A stretch of 38,996 nucleotides of DNA from an uncultured Alphaproteobacteria bacterium (GTDB lineage: Bacteria; Pseudomonadota; Alphaproteobacteria; CAAGCB01; CAG-977), in the NCBI GenBank assembly GCA_944393745.1, contig CALYBD010000024.1:1-38996 (forward strand). The letters run 5' to 3'. The notes under the pieces were generated by a model. That model was given only the letters and a program-made list of their open reading frames with translations, did no database searches and was not told the DNA's origin. The position numbers and the translations under genes were made by a program. Shown piece by piece: positions 1 through 9,078 of this stretch. How positions within the stretch are numbered: position 1 is the first letter of the stretch; each line of letters opens with the position of its first letter.

Positions 1-227
1 TGTATGCACAGTTCGGTAATCCGAGCGGCGGCATGGTGCATAACGACCTGCCGGCTAAGGACGAAAAATCGGCACCGTCCGGTGATGCGGCACCGAAGGC
101 CGAACCGGCGAAGGAAGGAAAGAAATCCTATTGGCAGGAAGTAAAGGAAATGTATGCACAGTTCGGTAATCCGAGCGGCGGCATGGTGCATAACGACCTG
201 CCGGCTAAGGACGAAAAATCGGCACCG
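1..227 (+). repeat. Two in-frame direct repeats with 150-bp period
   Basis: Bases 1-77 and 151-227 are identical. The 73 bases between them are unique. The period is a multiple of three, so the protein frame is kept. The array may continue beyond the left edge. Confidence 0.95.
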
Positions 228-299
228 AAAGCCGAGACTGCCAAAAATGACGCTGCGGCCAAAGCAGCTGCTTTACGAATTAAAACCGGCGGTCGCTAA
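1..299 (+). CDS. C-terminal end of an unknown protein with 50-residue repeats (5' partial)
   Basis: The reading frame enters from the left edge and stops with TAA at 297-299. The first two bases are the end of an ATG codon, so base 3 is the first full codon. The visible 99 residues are hydrophilic, rich in Ala, Lys, Glu and Pro, and contain two copies of a block starting MYAQFGNPSGGMVHNDLPAK. The repeat period is exactly 150 bp (50 residues), and 77 bases are identical between the copies. Between them lies an Ala/Pro/Lys-rich linker and the sequence SYWQEVKE. The tail is Ala/Lys-rich and ends in GGR. No enzymatic motif is visible and I do not recognise the family. A strong terminator follows 15 bases after the stop. 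The protein could be a surface or nucleoid-associated repeat protein, but nothing in the window decides this. Confidence 0.7.
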   Translation, partial: YAQFGNPSGGMVHNDLPAKDEKSAPSGDAAPKAEPAKEGKKSYWQEVKEMYAQFGNPSGGMVHNDLPAKDEKSAPKAETAKNDAAAKAAALRIKTGGR

Positions 300-314
300 T
301 ACAATAAAGGTAAA

Positions 315-350
315 GGCCCTGCTTTTCAGCAGGGTCTTTCTTTTTGTTTG
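315..350 (+). terminator. Intrinsic terminator after the repeat protein
   Basis: The arms 315-322 and 329-336 pair over eight positions, including a CCCTGC/GCAGGG core and one G-T pair. The loop is six bases and a T-rich tract follows directly. Confidence 0.85.
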
Positions 351-415
351 ATATTTTTGTATCATGATTGGGCACAAACAGCGAATATGCCGTATTTTTG
401 AAAAAGGGATCAAAT

Positions 416-748
416 ATGCAGACACAAATACCGGAACAGAAAAAAACAATAGAGATACAAAAAATAACAGAAGACGGGGTGACGGTTTTAAATCTTAAGG
501 GGTGGCTGGTTTCGGTAACGGCATCCGATTTGGAAAAAGCCATAAATGCTGTTTTGGACGAGGATAATAAACTGATTTTGGATTTTTCCGACGTTGTGTT
601 TATGGCTTCTTCGGGAATTCGGACTTTGTTGCTTATCTCAAAACGTGTTAATCAGGCCAACGGATTACTGATTGTGCGCAATGTTTCGCCCGATGTTATG
701 AAAGTGTTGGAAATGACCGGATTAAAAAATTTTCTGGATATCCGCTGA
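416..748 (+). CDS. STAS-domain protein, anti-sigma factor antagonist type
   Basis: The product is 110 residues and consists almost entirely of one STAS domain. Proteins of this SpoIIAA-like family bind an anti-sigma or switch kinase and are controlled by phosphorylation of a conserved serine. The pattern LILDFSDVVFMASSGIRTLL (about residues 53-72) is the diagnostic strand-loop-helix. Ser65 or Ser66 is the likely phosphorylated residue. The usual Asp before the serine pair is Ala here. I chose ATG 416 because an AAAAAGGGA ribosome site lies just upstream; the frame opens further upstream at 368 but without a ribosome site. The gene stands alone after a terminator, and no partner kinase or phosphatase is adjacent. 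It could act in a general stress or envelope switch; the partner is unknown. Confidence 0.85.
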   Translation: MQTQIPEQKKTIEIQKITEDGVTVLNLKGWLVSVTASDLEKAINAVLDEDNKLILDFSDVVFMASSGIRTLLLISKRVNQANGLLIVRNVSPDVMKVLEMTGLKNFLDIR

Positions 749-926
749 ATATCCGATCGCCGGTTGACAAAATAATCAGGGATAACCGGTGTCCGAACGG
801 TTCGAGTGTTTTAAAACAAGAAGGCGTGTTTTTATAAACATTGTCCCGCATTAAAAAACTGCTTTTTAAAACAGGCGGGCGGAACAGGCATAAAATTTTT
901 TCGTACAGTACGGCACGCATAAAAAA

Positions 927-1004
927 TGGGGCGAAAGATGAGATTCGAACTCACGACATCCGGAACCACAATCCGACGCTCTAACCAACTGAGCTACTTT
1001 CGCC
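927..1004 (-). tRNA. tRNA-His (GTG anticodon)
   Basis: On the minus strand the sequence folds into a full cloverleaf. The acceptor stem GCGAAAG pairs with CTTTCGC, the D arm reads AGCTCAGTTGGTTAGAGC, the anticodon loop is TTGTGGT with anticodon GTG, and the T arm contains GTTCGAATC. An extra G at 1004 (position -1) faces C73 at 930, the identity element for histidyl-tRNA synthetase. CCA is encoded at 929-927. Confidence 0.97.
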
Positions 1005-1016
1005 ACCAGCCTTTTT

Positions 1017-1470
<454 letters not shown>

Positions 1471-1474
1471 TTAA

Positions 1475-1506
1475 GGCTGTTATACCATAAAACCAGCCGC
1501 TTTTTT
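1475..1506 (+). terminator. Weak hairpin with T-run between glnB and glnA
   Basis: GGCTG at 1475-1479 can pair with CAGCC at 1494-1498, followed by GC and six T residues. The 5-bp stem and 14-base loop suggest a leaky terminator or attenuator rather than a full stop. Confidence 0.35.
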
Positions 1507-1521
1507 AAAAAGGGAAAAAAC

Positions 1522-2943
1522 ATGGTTAAAGACATCAAGGATGCTGAAGGCCTGCTGCAGTTTGTAGCAGAAGAATCAATTGTTTACGTTGATTTTCGTT
1601 TTACGGATTATAAAGGAAAATGGCACCACGTCAGCTATCATCATTCCGTTTTAAACGAAGATTTTTTAGAAGACGGTTTGATGTTTGACGGGTCTTCTTT
1701 GCCGGGGTGGTGCACGATTAATGAATCCGATATGCTGTTAAAACCGGATTATTCGACAACGGGGTTGGATCCTTTCGCGGCTCAAAAAACGGCGTTTGTC
1801 ATCTGCAATATTTCCGATCCGATTACGGGGCAGCCGTATCTGCGCGATCCGCGTTCGACGGCCAAAAAAGCCGAAGCTTATTTGGCTTCGACGGGAATAG
1901 CGGATTCCGTTTATGTCGGGGCAGAGGCCGAATTTTTCGTTTTTGACGATGTGAAGACATGTGTTTCGCCTGAAAAGATTTCCTTTGAAATTTCTTCGAT
2001 TGAAAGCGACGGTATGGCAGACAAAAATATCGCCGGCGGCAATTCGGGGCATCGTCCGGGAATCAAAGGCGGTTATTTCCCTTTACCTCCTGTTGATTCG
2101 GCAAACGATCTGCGCGCCGAAATGCTGACGGTTATGGCACAGCTGGGCCTGCCTGTCGATAAACATCATCACGAAGTCGCCGCGGCACAGCACGAACTGG
2201 GTTTTTCTTTCGGTCAAATGATCCAAACGGCTGATAATTTACAGCTGTATAAATACGTTGTGCGCAATGTCGCCGACGAATACGGCAAAACGGCAACGTT
2301 TATGCCAAAACCCGTTATGGGCGACAACGGTTCGGGAATGCATACGCATATGTCACTGTGGAAAGGCGATAAACCTTTGTTCGCCGGAACGGGATATGCC
2401 GATTTGTCTGACAAGGCGCTGTATTTTATCGGCGGCGTGATAAAGCACGCTCATGCCGTGAATGCCTTTACGAATCCGACGACCAACAGTTATAAACGTC
2501 TGGTTCCGGGATTTGAAGCACCTGTTTTGTTGGCGTATTCGGCGCGCAACCGTTCGGCGTCCTGCCGGATTCCGTTCGGTTCCAGCCCGAAATCAAAACG
2601 CGTCGAAATCAGATTCCCCGATCCGACAGCCAATCCTTATCTGGCTTTTGCGGCGCTGATGATGGCCGGATTGGACGGGATTGAAAATAAAATTCATCCG
2701 GGCGAACCGATGGATAAAAACTTGTACGATCTGCCGCCGGAAGAATTAAAAGACGTACCTTCCGTTGCAATAGATTTGCGTCAGGCTTTGGACGCTTTGG
2801 ATACGGATCGCGCCTTTTTGAAAAAAGGCGACGTCTTTACCGACGATCTGATCGATTCATATCTGGAAATCAAACGGGCAGAATTGAAGGAATTTGATAA
2901 AACGCCGCACCCGCTTGAATACAAAATGTATTATTCGTTGTAA
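1522..2943 (+). CDS. glnA: Glutamine synthetase type I
   Basis: The 473-residue enzyme makes glutamine from glutamate, ammonia and ATP as a cytoplasmic dodecamer. Its length fits the type I-beta family (E. coli GlnA is 469). Visible signatures are FDGSSLPGW near residue 55, the metal and glutamate loop [11 protein letters not shown], and [13 protein letters not shown]. The ATP-site block [18 protein letters not shown] and the loop [11 protein letters not shown] are also present. The adenylylation site is Tyr402 in NLYDLPPEE, so the enzyme should be inactivated by GlnE, encoded at 9079-11976. ATG 1522 has an AAAAGGGAA ribosome site. Co-transcription with glnB is likely, with a weak hairpin between them that could adjust the ratio. 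Confidence 0.98.
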   Translation: MVKDIKDAEGLLQFVAEESIVYVDFRFTDYKGKWHHVSYHHSVLNEDFLEDGLMFDGSSLPGWCTINESDMLLKPDYSTTGLDPFAAQKTAFVICNISDPITGQPYLRDPRSTAKKAEAYLASTGIADSVYVGAEAEFFVFDDVKTCVSPEKISFEISSIESDGMADKNIAGGNSGHRPGIKGGYFPLPPVDSANDLRAEMLTVMAQLGLPVDKHHHEVAAAQHELGFSFGQMIQTADNLQLYKYVVRNVADEYGKTATFMPKPVMGDNGSGMHTHMSLWKGDKPLFAGTGYADLSDKALYFIGGVIKHAHAVNAFTNPTTNSYKRLVPGFEAPVLLAYSARNRSASCRIPFGSSPKSKRVEIRFPDPTANPYLAFAALMMAGLDGIENKIHPGEPMDKNLYDLPPEELKDVPSVAIDLRQALDALDTDRAFLKKGDVFTDDLIDSYLEIKRAELKEFDKTPHPLEYKMYYSL

Positions 2944-2947
2944 AACG

Positions 2948-4309
2948 ATGCGTCGCGCCGTTCTGATTTTTGGGCTTGTTTTCTGGCTGAGTATCGGGGC
3001 GGCGCGCGCGCAAAGCCTTTCTTTGGTGCGCGACGAAGAAGTCGAACGCGCCGTTTCTTTTTACCTGACTCCTTTGTTTGAAAAGGCCGGACTGGACGTT
3101 CATAATATGAATGTTCATCTGGTTCAGGACGATTCGATTAATGCCTTTGCCGCCAAAGGATTGCATGTTTTTATTCATACGGGATTGCTGTTAAAGGCAG
3201 ATAATGCCCAAGAAGTCATTGCCGTTCTGGCGCATGAAACCGGGCATATTGCCGGCGGACACGTTGTGCGGTTGTATGAAAATATGCGCATTGCACAGCG
3301 CAGTATGTTGCTGTCAATGGTGCTGGGGGCAGTGGCTGCCGCTGCCGGCGGCGGAGCGGACGCGGCTGTCGGGGCAATGCTGGGCGGTGTTAATTCAATG
3401 CAGGGCGTGTTTGCGGCTTATCGGCGCAGCGAAGAAAACGCAGCGGATCAGGTCGCCGTTTCTTTGTTGGCGCAGACAGGGCATGATTTGTCGGGCTTTG
3501 AAACAATTATGCGCAAACTGCAAACACAGGAAGAGTATCAGTTAACAAATGATTTTGCTTTATGGCGTTCCCACCCGGCGGTCAAGGAACGGTTAAGTTT
3601 TATTTTGGCTCAACAGGAAAAAGAAAAGACGGTTTTTTCCGTTAATGTCAAACGTATTGCGGCGGAAAACGCATTGTTTGAACGCATACGGGCAAAACTG
3701 TACGGGTTTTTATATCCTTCGAAAAAAACGCTGGAACGTTATCCCGAACAGGATACAAGCCTGCCGGCGCGTTATGCCAGAACGATAGCCTTTTATAAAG
3801 ACGGTGAGTTTGAAAAAGCGCTGGCATCTGTCAACGCGTTGATTGCAGATTACCCGGACGACCCCTATTTTTATGAACTGAAAGGGCAGATTCTGTTTGA
3901 AACCGGCCGTGCGGCCGAAGCGGTAAAACCGTATCAAAAAGCGGTTGATTTATTGGCGGATTCTGCCTTAATGCGGGTCGGACTGATTCAGGCACAGATT
4001 GAAAAAGACGATCCTGAAAGTTTGGCGCAGGCACAAAAAGAATTGGCTGCTTTTGCCCATAGGAAACACGAAATCCCGTTGATCTGGCGGTTGCAGGCGA
4101 TTGTTTACGGCCGAACCGGACAACCGGGGTTGGCGGCGTATGCTTTGGCGGAATATAACGTGTCGGTCGGAAATACGAAACAGGCGGAAATGTTTGCAAA
4201 ACGTGCCGTTTCCCTGTTGCCCGACACGCTGCCGGCGTATATGCGTGCTCAGGATATTTTGTACGGTATCCGCACCGATAGTACCGGAAAACGAAAAAAT
4301 GATAAATAA
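2948..4309 (+). CDS. Periplasmic M48-family metalloprotease with TPR repeats (BepA-like)
   Basis: The 453-residue protein starts with a signal peptide ending ARA-Q near residue 21. It then has an M48 zinc peptidase domain with HETGH at residues 96-100. The third zinc ligand is the Glu in the block SEENAADQVA. A Gly/Ala-rich hydrophobic stretch lies between them. The C-terminal half carries TPR-like helices, for example GEFEKALASVNALIADYP and a second repeat starting GRAAEAVKPYQKAV. This is the architecture of BepA/YfgC, which assists or degrades outer-membrane proteins such as LptD. ATG 2948 lies four bases after the glnA stop; the frame extends back into glnA but that part is not a signal peptide. 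The dsbA-family gene downstream fits a role in envelope quality control, since LptD needs disulfides; that link is inference. Confidence 0.92.
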   Translation: MRRAVLIFGLVFWLSIGAARAQSLSLVRDEEVERAVSFYLTPLFEKAGLDVHNMNVHLVQDDSINAFAAKGLHVFIHTGLLLKADNAQEVIAVLAHETGHIAGGHVVRLYENMRIAQRSMLLSMVLGAVAAAAGGGADAAVGAMLGGVNSMQGVFAAYRRSEENAADQVAVSLLAQTGHDLSGFETIMRKLQTQEEYQLTNDFALWRSHPAVKERLSFILAQQEKEKTVFSVNVKRIAAENALFERIRAKLYGFLYPSKKTLERYPEQDTSLPARYARTIAFYKDGEFEKALASVNALIADYPDDPYFYELKGQILFETGRAAEAVKPYQKAVDLLADSALMRVGLIQAQIEKDDPESLAQAQKELAAFAHRKHEIPLIWRLQAIVYGRTGQPGLAAYALAEYNVSVGNTKQAEMFAKRAVSLLPDTLPAYMRAQDILYGIRTDSTGKRKNDK

Positions 4310-4377
4310 GTGTTTTCAGCGCGGCTTTTTTGATTTATTATCCTACTTTAGTTTCTCCACTGAAGAAGGATATTAAA

Positions 4378-5142
4378 ATGCTGCGTAAAGTAGTCGTTAT
4401 GTTTTTATTAGCCGTTGTTTTCCTGCCGTCATCGGCACAGGCTAAGTTTTTTCAGTTTGGTTTAAACGAAGACGAAGTTAAAAATGTCGTCAAGGAATAC
4501 CTGCTGAATAACCCTGAAATTGTTAAGGAAGCTCTGGATAATTATATTTTAAAAGAAGAAGAAGCCAGACAAAAAGCCCAGCTTGAAAAGCTGAAGGCCA
4601 ATCGTACGGCTTTGGAACGTGATCCGAATACACCGGTTTTGGGAAATCCCGACGGTGATATCACGGTCGTTGAATTTTTTGATTATAACTGCAGTTATTG
4701 CAAACTGATGTTCCCGAAGGTATGGGAATATGTTCAAAACGACGGAAATATCCGCTGGGTGTTAAAAGATGTGCCGTCCTTATCTCAGACGTCCGATCTG
4801 GCCGCACGTGCCGGTCTGGCCGCCGAAAAACAGGGCAAGTACTTTGAAATGCATCAGGCGATGATTACGCATAACGGCGAATTGACGGAAGAAGATATTC
4901 TGACGTATGCCAAGGCGTCCGGCTTGGATATGGAAAAATTTGAAAAAGACAGAAAAGATCCGTCTTTGGATAAAATTTTGGATGCCAATCGTCTGTTAGC
5001 GGCTCGTCTGGATTTCCGCGGTATTCCGAACTTTATTATCGGTGATTTTATTTCTCCGGGGGCAATGATGGGCGATGAACTGGACGTCAGTGTCAAGGCT
5101 ATTCGCGAAAATGCTGCCGGCGGTGCTAAAGCGGCCGAATAA
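4378..5142 (+). CDS. Periplasmic DsbA-family thiol-disulfide oxidoreductase (Com1/ScsC-like)
   Basis: The 254-residue protein has a signal peptide ending AQA near residue 22. A helical N-terminal segment follows (about residues 28-80), as in ScsC/Com1 proteins where it drives oligomerisation. The thioredoxin-fold domain carries a CSYC active site at residues 105-108 and the cis-proline loop as RGIPNFIIGD. The protein should form or shuffle disulfides in periplasmic substrates. The oligomerisation segment suggests isomerase more than pure oxidase activity, which is inference. ATG 4378 is preceded by GAAGAAGGA. The upstream open frame to 4330 is not signal-like. A strong terminator follows directly after the stop. 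Confidence 0.93.
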   Translation: MLRKVVVMFLLAVVFLPSSAQAKFFQFGLNEDEVKNVVKEYLLNNPEIVKEALDNYILKEEEARQKAQLEKLKANRTALERDPNTPVLGNPDGDITVVEFFDYNCSYCKLMFPKVWEYVQNDGNIRWVLKDVPSLSQTSDLAARAGLAAEKQGKYFEMHQAMITHNGELTEEDILTYAKASGLDMEKFEKDRKDPSLDKILDANRLLAARLDFRGIPNFIIGDFISPGAMMGDELDVSVKAIRENAAGGAKAAE

Positions 5143-5160
5143 TATTTGATTTTTTATAGA

Positions 5161-5187
5161 AACGCCGGAGCTTCTCCGGCGTTTTTT
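5161..5187 (+). terminator. Intrinsic terminator after the dsbA-family gene
   Basis: A perfect 10-bp stem (5161-5170 with 5174-5183, AACGCCGGAG/CTCCGGCGTT) has a three-base loop and six T residues (5182-5187). It ends only a few bases before the ribosome site of the next gene. Confidence 0.92.
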
Positions 5188-5199
5188 GTTGAGGTGAAA

Positions 5200-5727
5200 A
5201 TGTTGATTATTCTTGGCGGTTTGCCGGGGACGGGAAAGACAACGACGGCAGAAATTTTGGCACGGGCATTGCGGGCGGTTTATTTGCGCATTGATACGAT
5301 TGAACATGCTCTGGCCGATAAATATATTGAAAAAAGGGCAATGAATGATGCCGGATATGTTGTTGCCTATGCTTTGGCCGAGGAAAACCTGCGGCTGGGA
5401 CAATATGTCATTGCCGATTGCGTCAATCCGCTGGAAATGACGCGTCAGTCCTGGCAGCAGGTTGCCGAACGTGCCGGAACGGCATTTTTGGACGTGGAAT
5501 TTATTTGTTCGGATTTGGCCGAGCATCGGTATCGCGTCGAAAACAGAACGTGCAATTTGCCGGGGTTTGTTTTGCCGTCATGGCGGGACGTTATCGAACG
5601 GCGTTATGAACGGCGTACGGATAACCGCCTGGTTTGCGATACGGCCGTGATGTCGGCACAGGCTGCGGCGGATTTTATTTTACGTCATGTCAACGGGCAG
5701 CCGGTTCATGATGCAGAATGTCCGTAA
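5200..5727 (+). CDS. Small P-loop kinase-like ATP-binding protein (AAA_33 type)
   Basis: The 175-residue cytoplasmic protein begins directly with a Walker A motif, GGLPGTGKTTT, near residue 6. The pattern YLRIDTIEHAL resembles the acceptor-binding region of gluconate kinase and zeta-toxin relatives. An Arg-rich lid-like segment (ERRYERRTDNR) lies near the C-terminus. The phosphate acceptor cannot be told from sequence; small metabolite kinases and aminoglycoside-type phosphotransferases share this layout. ATG 5200 has a GAGGTG ribosome site, and the upstream frame would run through the terminator stem. Its last 38 bases overlap the convergent AsmA-like gene, and its stop codon lies inside a short direct repeat. 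Confidence 0.8.
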   Translation: MLIILGGLPGTGKTTTAEILARALRAVYLRIDTIEHALADKYIEKRAMNDAGYVVAYALAEENLRLGQYVIADCVNPLEMTRQSWQQVAERAGTAFLDVEFICSDLAEHRYRVENRTCNLPGFVLPSWRDVIERRYERRTDNRLVCDTAVMSAQAAADFILRHVNGQPVHDAECP

Positions 5728-8700
5728 ATTCCGTTTCCCGGGTCGTCTTTTTATTCGAATGATGAAGCAGGACGTCCGTAAATTCTGTTTGATCGGAAGG
5801 ATCCAGCGGTTCGTAATGTTCCGGTTCGGGCGGTGAATTCGGGGCGGATTCCTGTTCTTCTTCTTCCAGGCTCAGATCCTGATCGTTGTCCGACAGTTTT
5901 CCGAACAAAGAACGAATGGCTCCGGGCGCCAAAGCCGAAAAAGCATTGACGGATATGTCCGGTGCGGGCAATTTTCCTTTGATCGTATAGGTCGGAGCGA
6001 TTAATCCGCCGCCTTTTTCTCCGGAAAAGATTTTACCGATTAAAGGTATTTTGCCCAAAAGACTGTTCAGTGTATAAAACGGAATCAGCGAACCGCGCAG
6101 ATTCAGATATCCCGTCCGACGGTAGTATTTGCCGTTTAACGTAATTCCCAAAGAGGCGCCTGAAATAACGGCGTCATAGACGGTTAAGCTTTCTTTGTCC
6201 GTTGTGTACGGAATCTCCGCTTTATCAAAAAACAGTCCTTCGCCGCGCAGGGTATCGATAATACCGGTTAAAGAGGTCAACATCAGCAATCGCGTAAAGA
6301 TTTGTTGTTCTTCCAGATAGAAATCGGAAATTTCAACGGTTCCTCGGGAGGTGTCCGGAAAAGTATAAATGCCGTTTAATTTTAAATTTCCGCCCTTAAC
6401 CGTTGAGATGTAATCCAAAGCCTTTAGGATATAGCCGGCGTCCTGTGACGTCATGGAAACGGCGTATTTGTTTTTTTCCGCTGTCGGTGTCAGAGATAAC
6501 AACAAAGGAACCTTTTGTTGGCCGATATAGCCGGCAACGTTCATTTTTTTCCAGCCGGACTGATAATGGGCGGAAAAAGAGTTGTTTTCCGAAAAACCGT
6601 CTTTGCTGAGCCATAATTTATCAATGGCGGCCTGAAACAGTAAATTGGGGGCAGTATCGTCCGTTTCTTCCCGGCTGTGTTCGGAATCGGAAAAGGATAC
6701 TCCTTTGCTCAGTAATCCGGAAAGATCCAACTCAGAGCCGTTTAAATCAAAAGAAATTGTCTGATCGGGCAGAAAACGAACCGACAATCCGGCCTTTGTC
6801 CGTCCCGTATGAATGGGGTCTGCATGAATTTGATCGATTTGTCCGGCCTGATTGAAATTAATGTTGCCGCGGATATATGTATTGTCGGCATCCGTTAATT
6901 CGATCAAAGGCATACTCAGCGGCTGTCCGTTATTCATGGTTAAATGCATAACGGCTTTTCCCGGTGTTTTCGACGGCTTGACCCAACCGATTTCCCGAAT
7001 ATCAATATCGGCGTCCGTTAAGTCTGCGGTGATTTCCAAAAAGCCGGAGCCGTCTTTTTTCATTGTCAGATGCAGATCCGTCTGTAAAACGCCGCACAGT
7101 GCCGGCGGAGTGAATAACGGATACTCCATGTAATCCCTGGCGCGTTCGTTTAAGTCAATATGCAGCCGGATATCGGAAGTTATTTCTTTGGATTTATCAA
7201 AGCTTTGAAATACGGAATATTTGGCGGTAGACGTATAAAACAGCGCCGTTCCGTTTAAGCTCAGATCCCGATCGTTTAACTCCAGCCGTAAAATCGCGTC
7301 CTGCAGACCGTATCCCAAAGCAATATCTTCAATATCCGCATTTCGCACATCGGCGTTGGCTTTGATTTTGATTTGATCCGCACTTTGAAAAGCATCGCCG
7401 ACAGGGAAAAATAATTGCAAATTTCCCTGCGCCGTTCCCGTTGTTTTTTGCGGTTTTATCCCCATGTCTGCCGCCAGCTTTAACGGCGGAGCGTCCAAAA
7501 CGGTTAAAATATCGCGTACATTGCCGGATAAATTCAAATCAAGAGCCGCAGAAGAAACAGGCTTGGTTAAATCCAGAAAAGTTAATGTTCCCCCGTCGGC
7601 AATCAGGATACTGTCGGTGTGGCCTTTTGAAACGGTAATGGTAATTTTATCGCGCGTTAAACGAACGTTTCCCGATACGGCATTGATTACCGGCATACCG
7701 TCCATATAGCTGACTTGTGTATCAATGACATTAACCGTCCCGTCCACTTTATCGGCGTCTACGCCGCTTTCGTTTTTCAGTCCCGAAAAATGCAAAGCAA
7801 ATTGCGCATCTGTAATCAATCCGCCTTTCAGGTTTTCCTTAACCCAGGCATGGACGTCCGGACCGATCGAAGCCGGCCAGTAATCCGGCAGCATATCCAT
7901 GGGAATATTTATTGCTTCGGCGTTTAAAGTCGCCTGAATTTTATCCCAGCTGCGGGCGTCAACGGCTTCACCGATGCCGGAAACGGAAAAATTACCCCAG
8001 GCTTTACCGCCGTTTTGCAAGATCAGACGAAAATTGGAAATATCAAAGTTGTTGGCCGATCCGTACCACGAACCGTTCAGTTTAAACCGGCTGAAATTAT
8101 ATCGGGCAATGACGGGATCGGGCAGATTGACAATTCCTTCGCCGCCGGTAATTTCAAAATCTATTTTGTCTATGGCTTCGCGCCAGTCTGTCAAAGAATT
8201 GCCGTTCATTAATGGCAATGCGTCAATTTCCGTATTGATGGCCAGACTGACGGGGGTTGTAAAGTTCTTTAAATACGGATATTTCTGTGCAGCCAGGGAA
8301 TTTGTCAGATCCAGATCATCGATATTAATGGCAAAGACCAATTCTTTTCCTTTGCCTTTCCAGCGTCCGTTCAGGTTAATCATCAACAGTTTATTATTTT
8401 TCATCTGGACGGCCAAAGATCCGTTTAAATGATTTTTTCTGAACCGGCGCGAATAAGTCAGATTGACATCAGGCAAAGACCATTCGGCACCGTGCAGCGT
8501 ATCAGTTATTTTTAAAGCGGCTTCGACCAGGGAAAATTCTGTTAAATGCTCTTCGCGTTTTAACAGGCGGAACATGGTTTTTAAGGAAAATCCCTGTTTT
8601 TCTTCTTCGGCTTCTTTTAATTCCCCTTCTTGGTTGATCTGCAGGTGCAGATACGGGCGGTAAATGGCAATGGTTCGCGGGGCGATCACACCGTGCATCA

Positions 8701-9013
8701 AGGCGTTCAAACTGAAAGAAAACGACATCTGCGGTACGGACAGAATCAAGCGTTTGTCTTCATCAAAAGCTTTGAAGTTTGTTAAATCAAAATCAATCGG
8801 GTGGCGGATTCCGCCCCAGCGCATTTGCGCCGATTCAATGGAAATATCGGCAACACTGTCCGAAGAAGACGATGCCTGTATCAGATAAGGAATGTAGGGG
8901 TTGATATTGATCGGGCCTTTGTGCAGCCGCCAGAAAAAAGCGCCGAGCGCAATCAGCAGAGCAGCAACGGCAATTTGAAAAAAAATTAAAAAAAGTTTGA
9001 AAATCTTGCGCAA
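5690..9013 (-). CDS. Giant YhdP/AsmA-like envelope protein
   Basis: This protein of about 1107 residues has one N-terminal membrane segment (FLIFFQIAVAALLIALGAFF), then a very long beta-strand-rich region typical of AsmA/TamB/YhdP bridges. These are thought to carry phospholipid between the inner and outer membranes. Strand repeats of the type LNLSGNVRD and LNGTALF recur throughout, and the C-terminal AsmA-like block contains SLTGIIDTLRGEGLFFDKAEI. I prefer TTG 9013 as start because AAGGGG lies 10 bases upstream and a TATAGT box at 9047-9042 could give a short leader. ATG 9103 and TTG 9115 are in frame but lack a ribosome site and reach into glnE. The very C-terminus is acidic and holds a duplicated TEFTD motif. 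The 3' end overlaps the kinase gene. Confidence 0.85.
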   Translation of the reverse strand: MRKIFKLFLIFFQIAVAALLIALGAFFWRLHKGPININPYIPYLIQASSSSDSVADISIESAQMRWGGIRHPIDFDLTNFKAFDEDKRLILSVPQMSFSFSLNALMHGVIAPRTIAIYRPYLHLQINQEGELKEAEEEKQGFSLKTMFRLLKREEHLTEFSLVEAALKITDTLHGAEWSLPDVNLTYSRRFRKNHLNGSLAVQMKNNKLLMINLNGRWKGKGKELVFAINIDDLDLTNSLAAQKYPYLKNFTTPVSLAINTEIDALPLMNGNSLTDWREAIDKIDFEITGGEGIVNLPDPVIARYNFSRFKLNGSWYGSANNFDISNFRLILQNGGKAWGNFSVSGIGEAVDARSWDKIQATLNAEAINIPMDMLPDYWPASIGPDVHAWVKENLKGGLITDAQFALHFSGLKNESGVDADKVDGTVNVIDTQVSYMDGMPVINAVSGNVRLTRDKITITVSKGHTDSILIADGGTLTFLDLTKPVSSAALDLNLSGNVRDILTVLDAPPLKLAADMGIKPQKTTGTAQGNLQLFFPVGDAFQSADQIKIKANADVRNADIEDIALGYGLQDAILRLELNDRDLSLNGTALFYTSTAKYSVFQSFDKSKEITSDIRLHIDLNERARDYMEYPLFTPPALCGVLQTDLHLTMKKDGSGFLEITADLTDADIDIREIGWVKPSKTPGKAVMHLTMNNGQPLSMPLIELTDADNTYIRGNINFNQAGQIDQIHADPIHTGRTKAGLSVRFLPDQTISFDLNGSELDLSGLLSKGVSFSDSEHSREETDDTAPNLLFQAAIDKLWLSKDGFSENNSFSAHYQSGWKKMNVAGYIGQQKVPLLLSLTPTAEKNKYAVSMTSQDAGYILKALDYISTVKGGNLKLNGIYTFPDTSRGTVEISDFYLEEQQIFTRLLMLTSLTGIIDTLRGEGLFFDKAEIPYTTDKESLTVYDAVISGASLGITLNGKYYRRTGYLNLRGSLIPFYTLNSLLGKIPLIGKIFSGEKGGGLIAPTYTIKGKLPAPDISVNAFSALAPGAIRSLFGKLSDNDQDLSLEEEEQESAPNSPPEPEHYEPLDPSDQTEFTDVLLHHSNKKTTRETEFTDILHHEPAAR
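5708..5790. repeat. Imperfect direct repeat across the kinase / AsmA-like gene ends
   Basis: About 30 bases around TCCGTAAATTCCGTTT (5721-5736) recur 54 bases later as TCCGTAAATTCTGTTT (5775-5790), with flanking ATGATG...CAG similarity. In the minus-strand gene this gives two copies of TEFTD(V/I)L...HH. In the plus-strand kinase the repeat holds the stop codon. Confidence 0.75.
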
Positions 9014-9078
9014 TCCGAACAAACCCCTTAAAACAGAGTCTACTATAGAATCACCACGGCTTTCTTTCCACAAAGAAG

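Noticed and set aside
154-351. Second open frame over the 150-bp repeats
   Set aside because: It is an out-of-frame shadow of the repeat protein and runs through the terminator.
760-795. Promoter suggested by TTGACA at 764-769
   Set aside because: No -10 box at 16-18 bases and no gene follows on that strand before the antisense tRNA.
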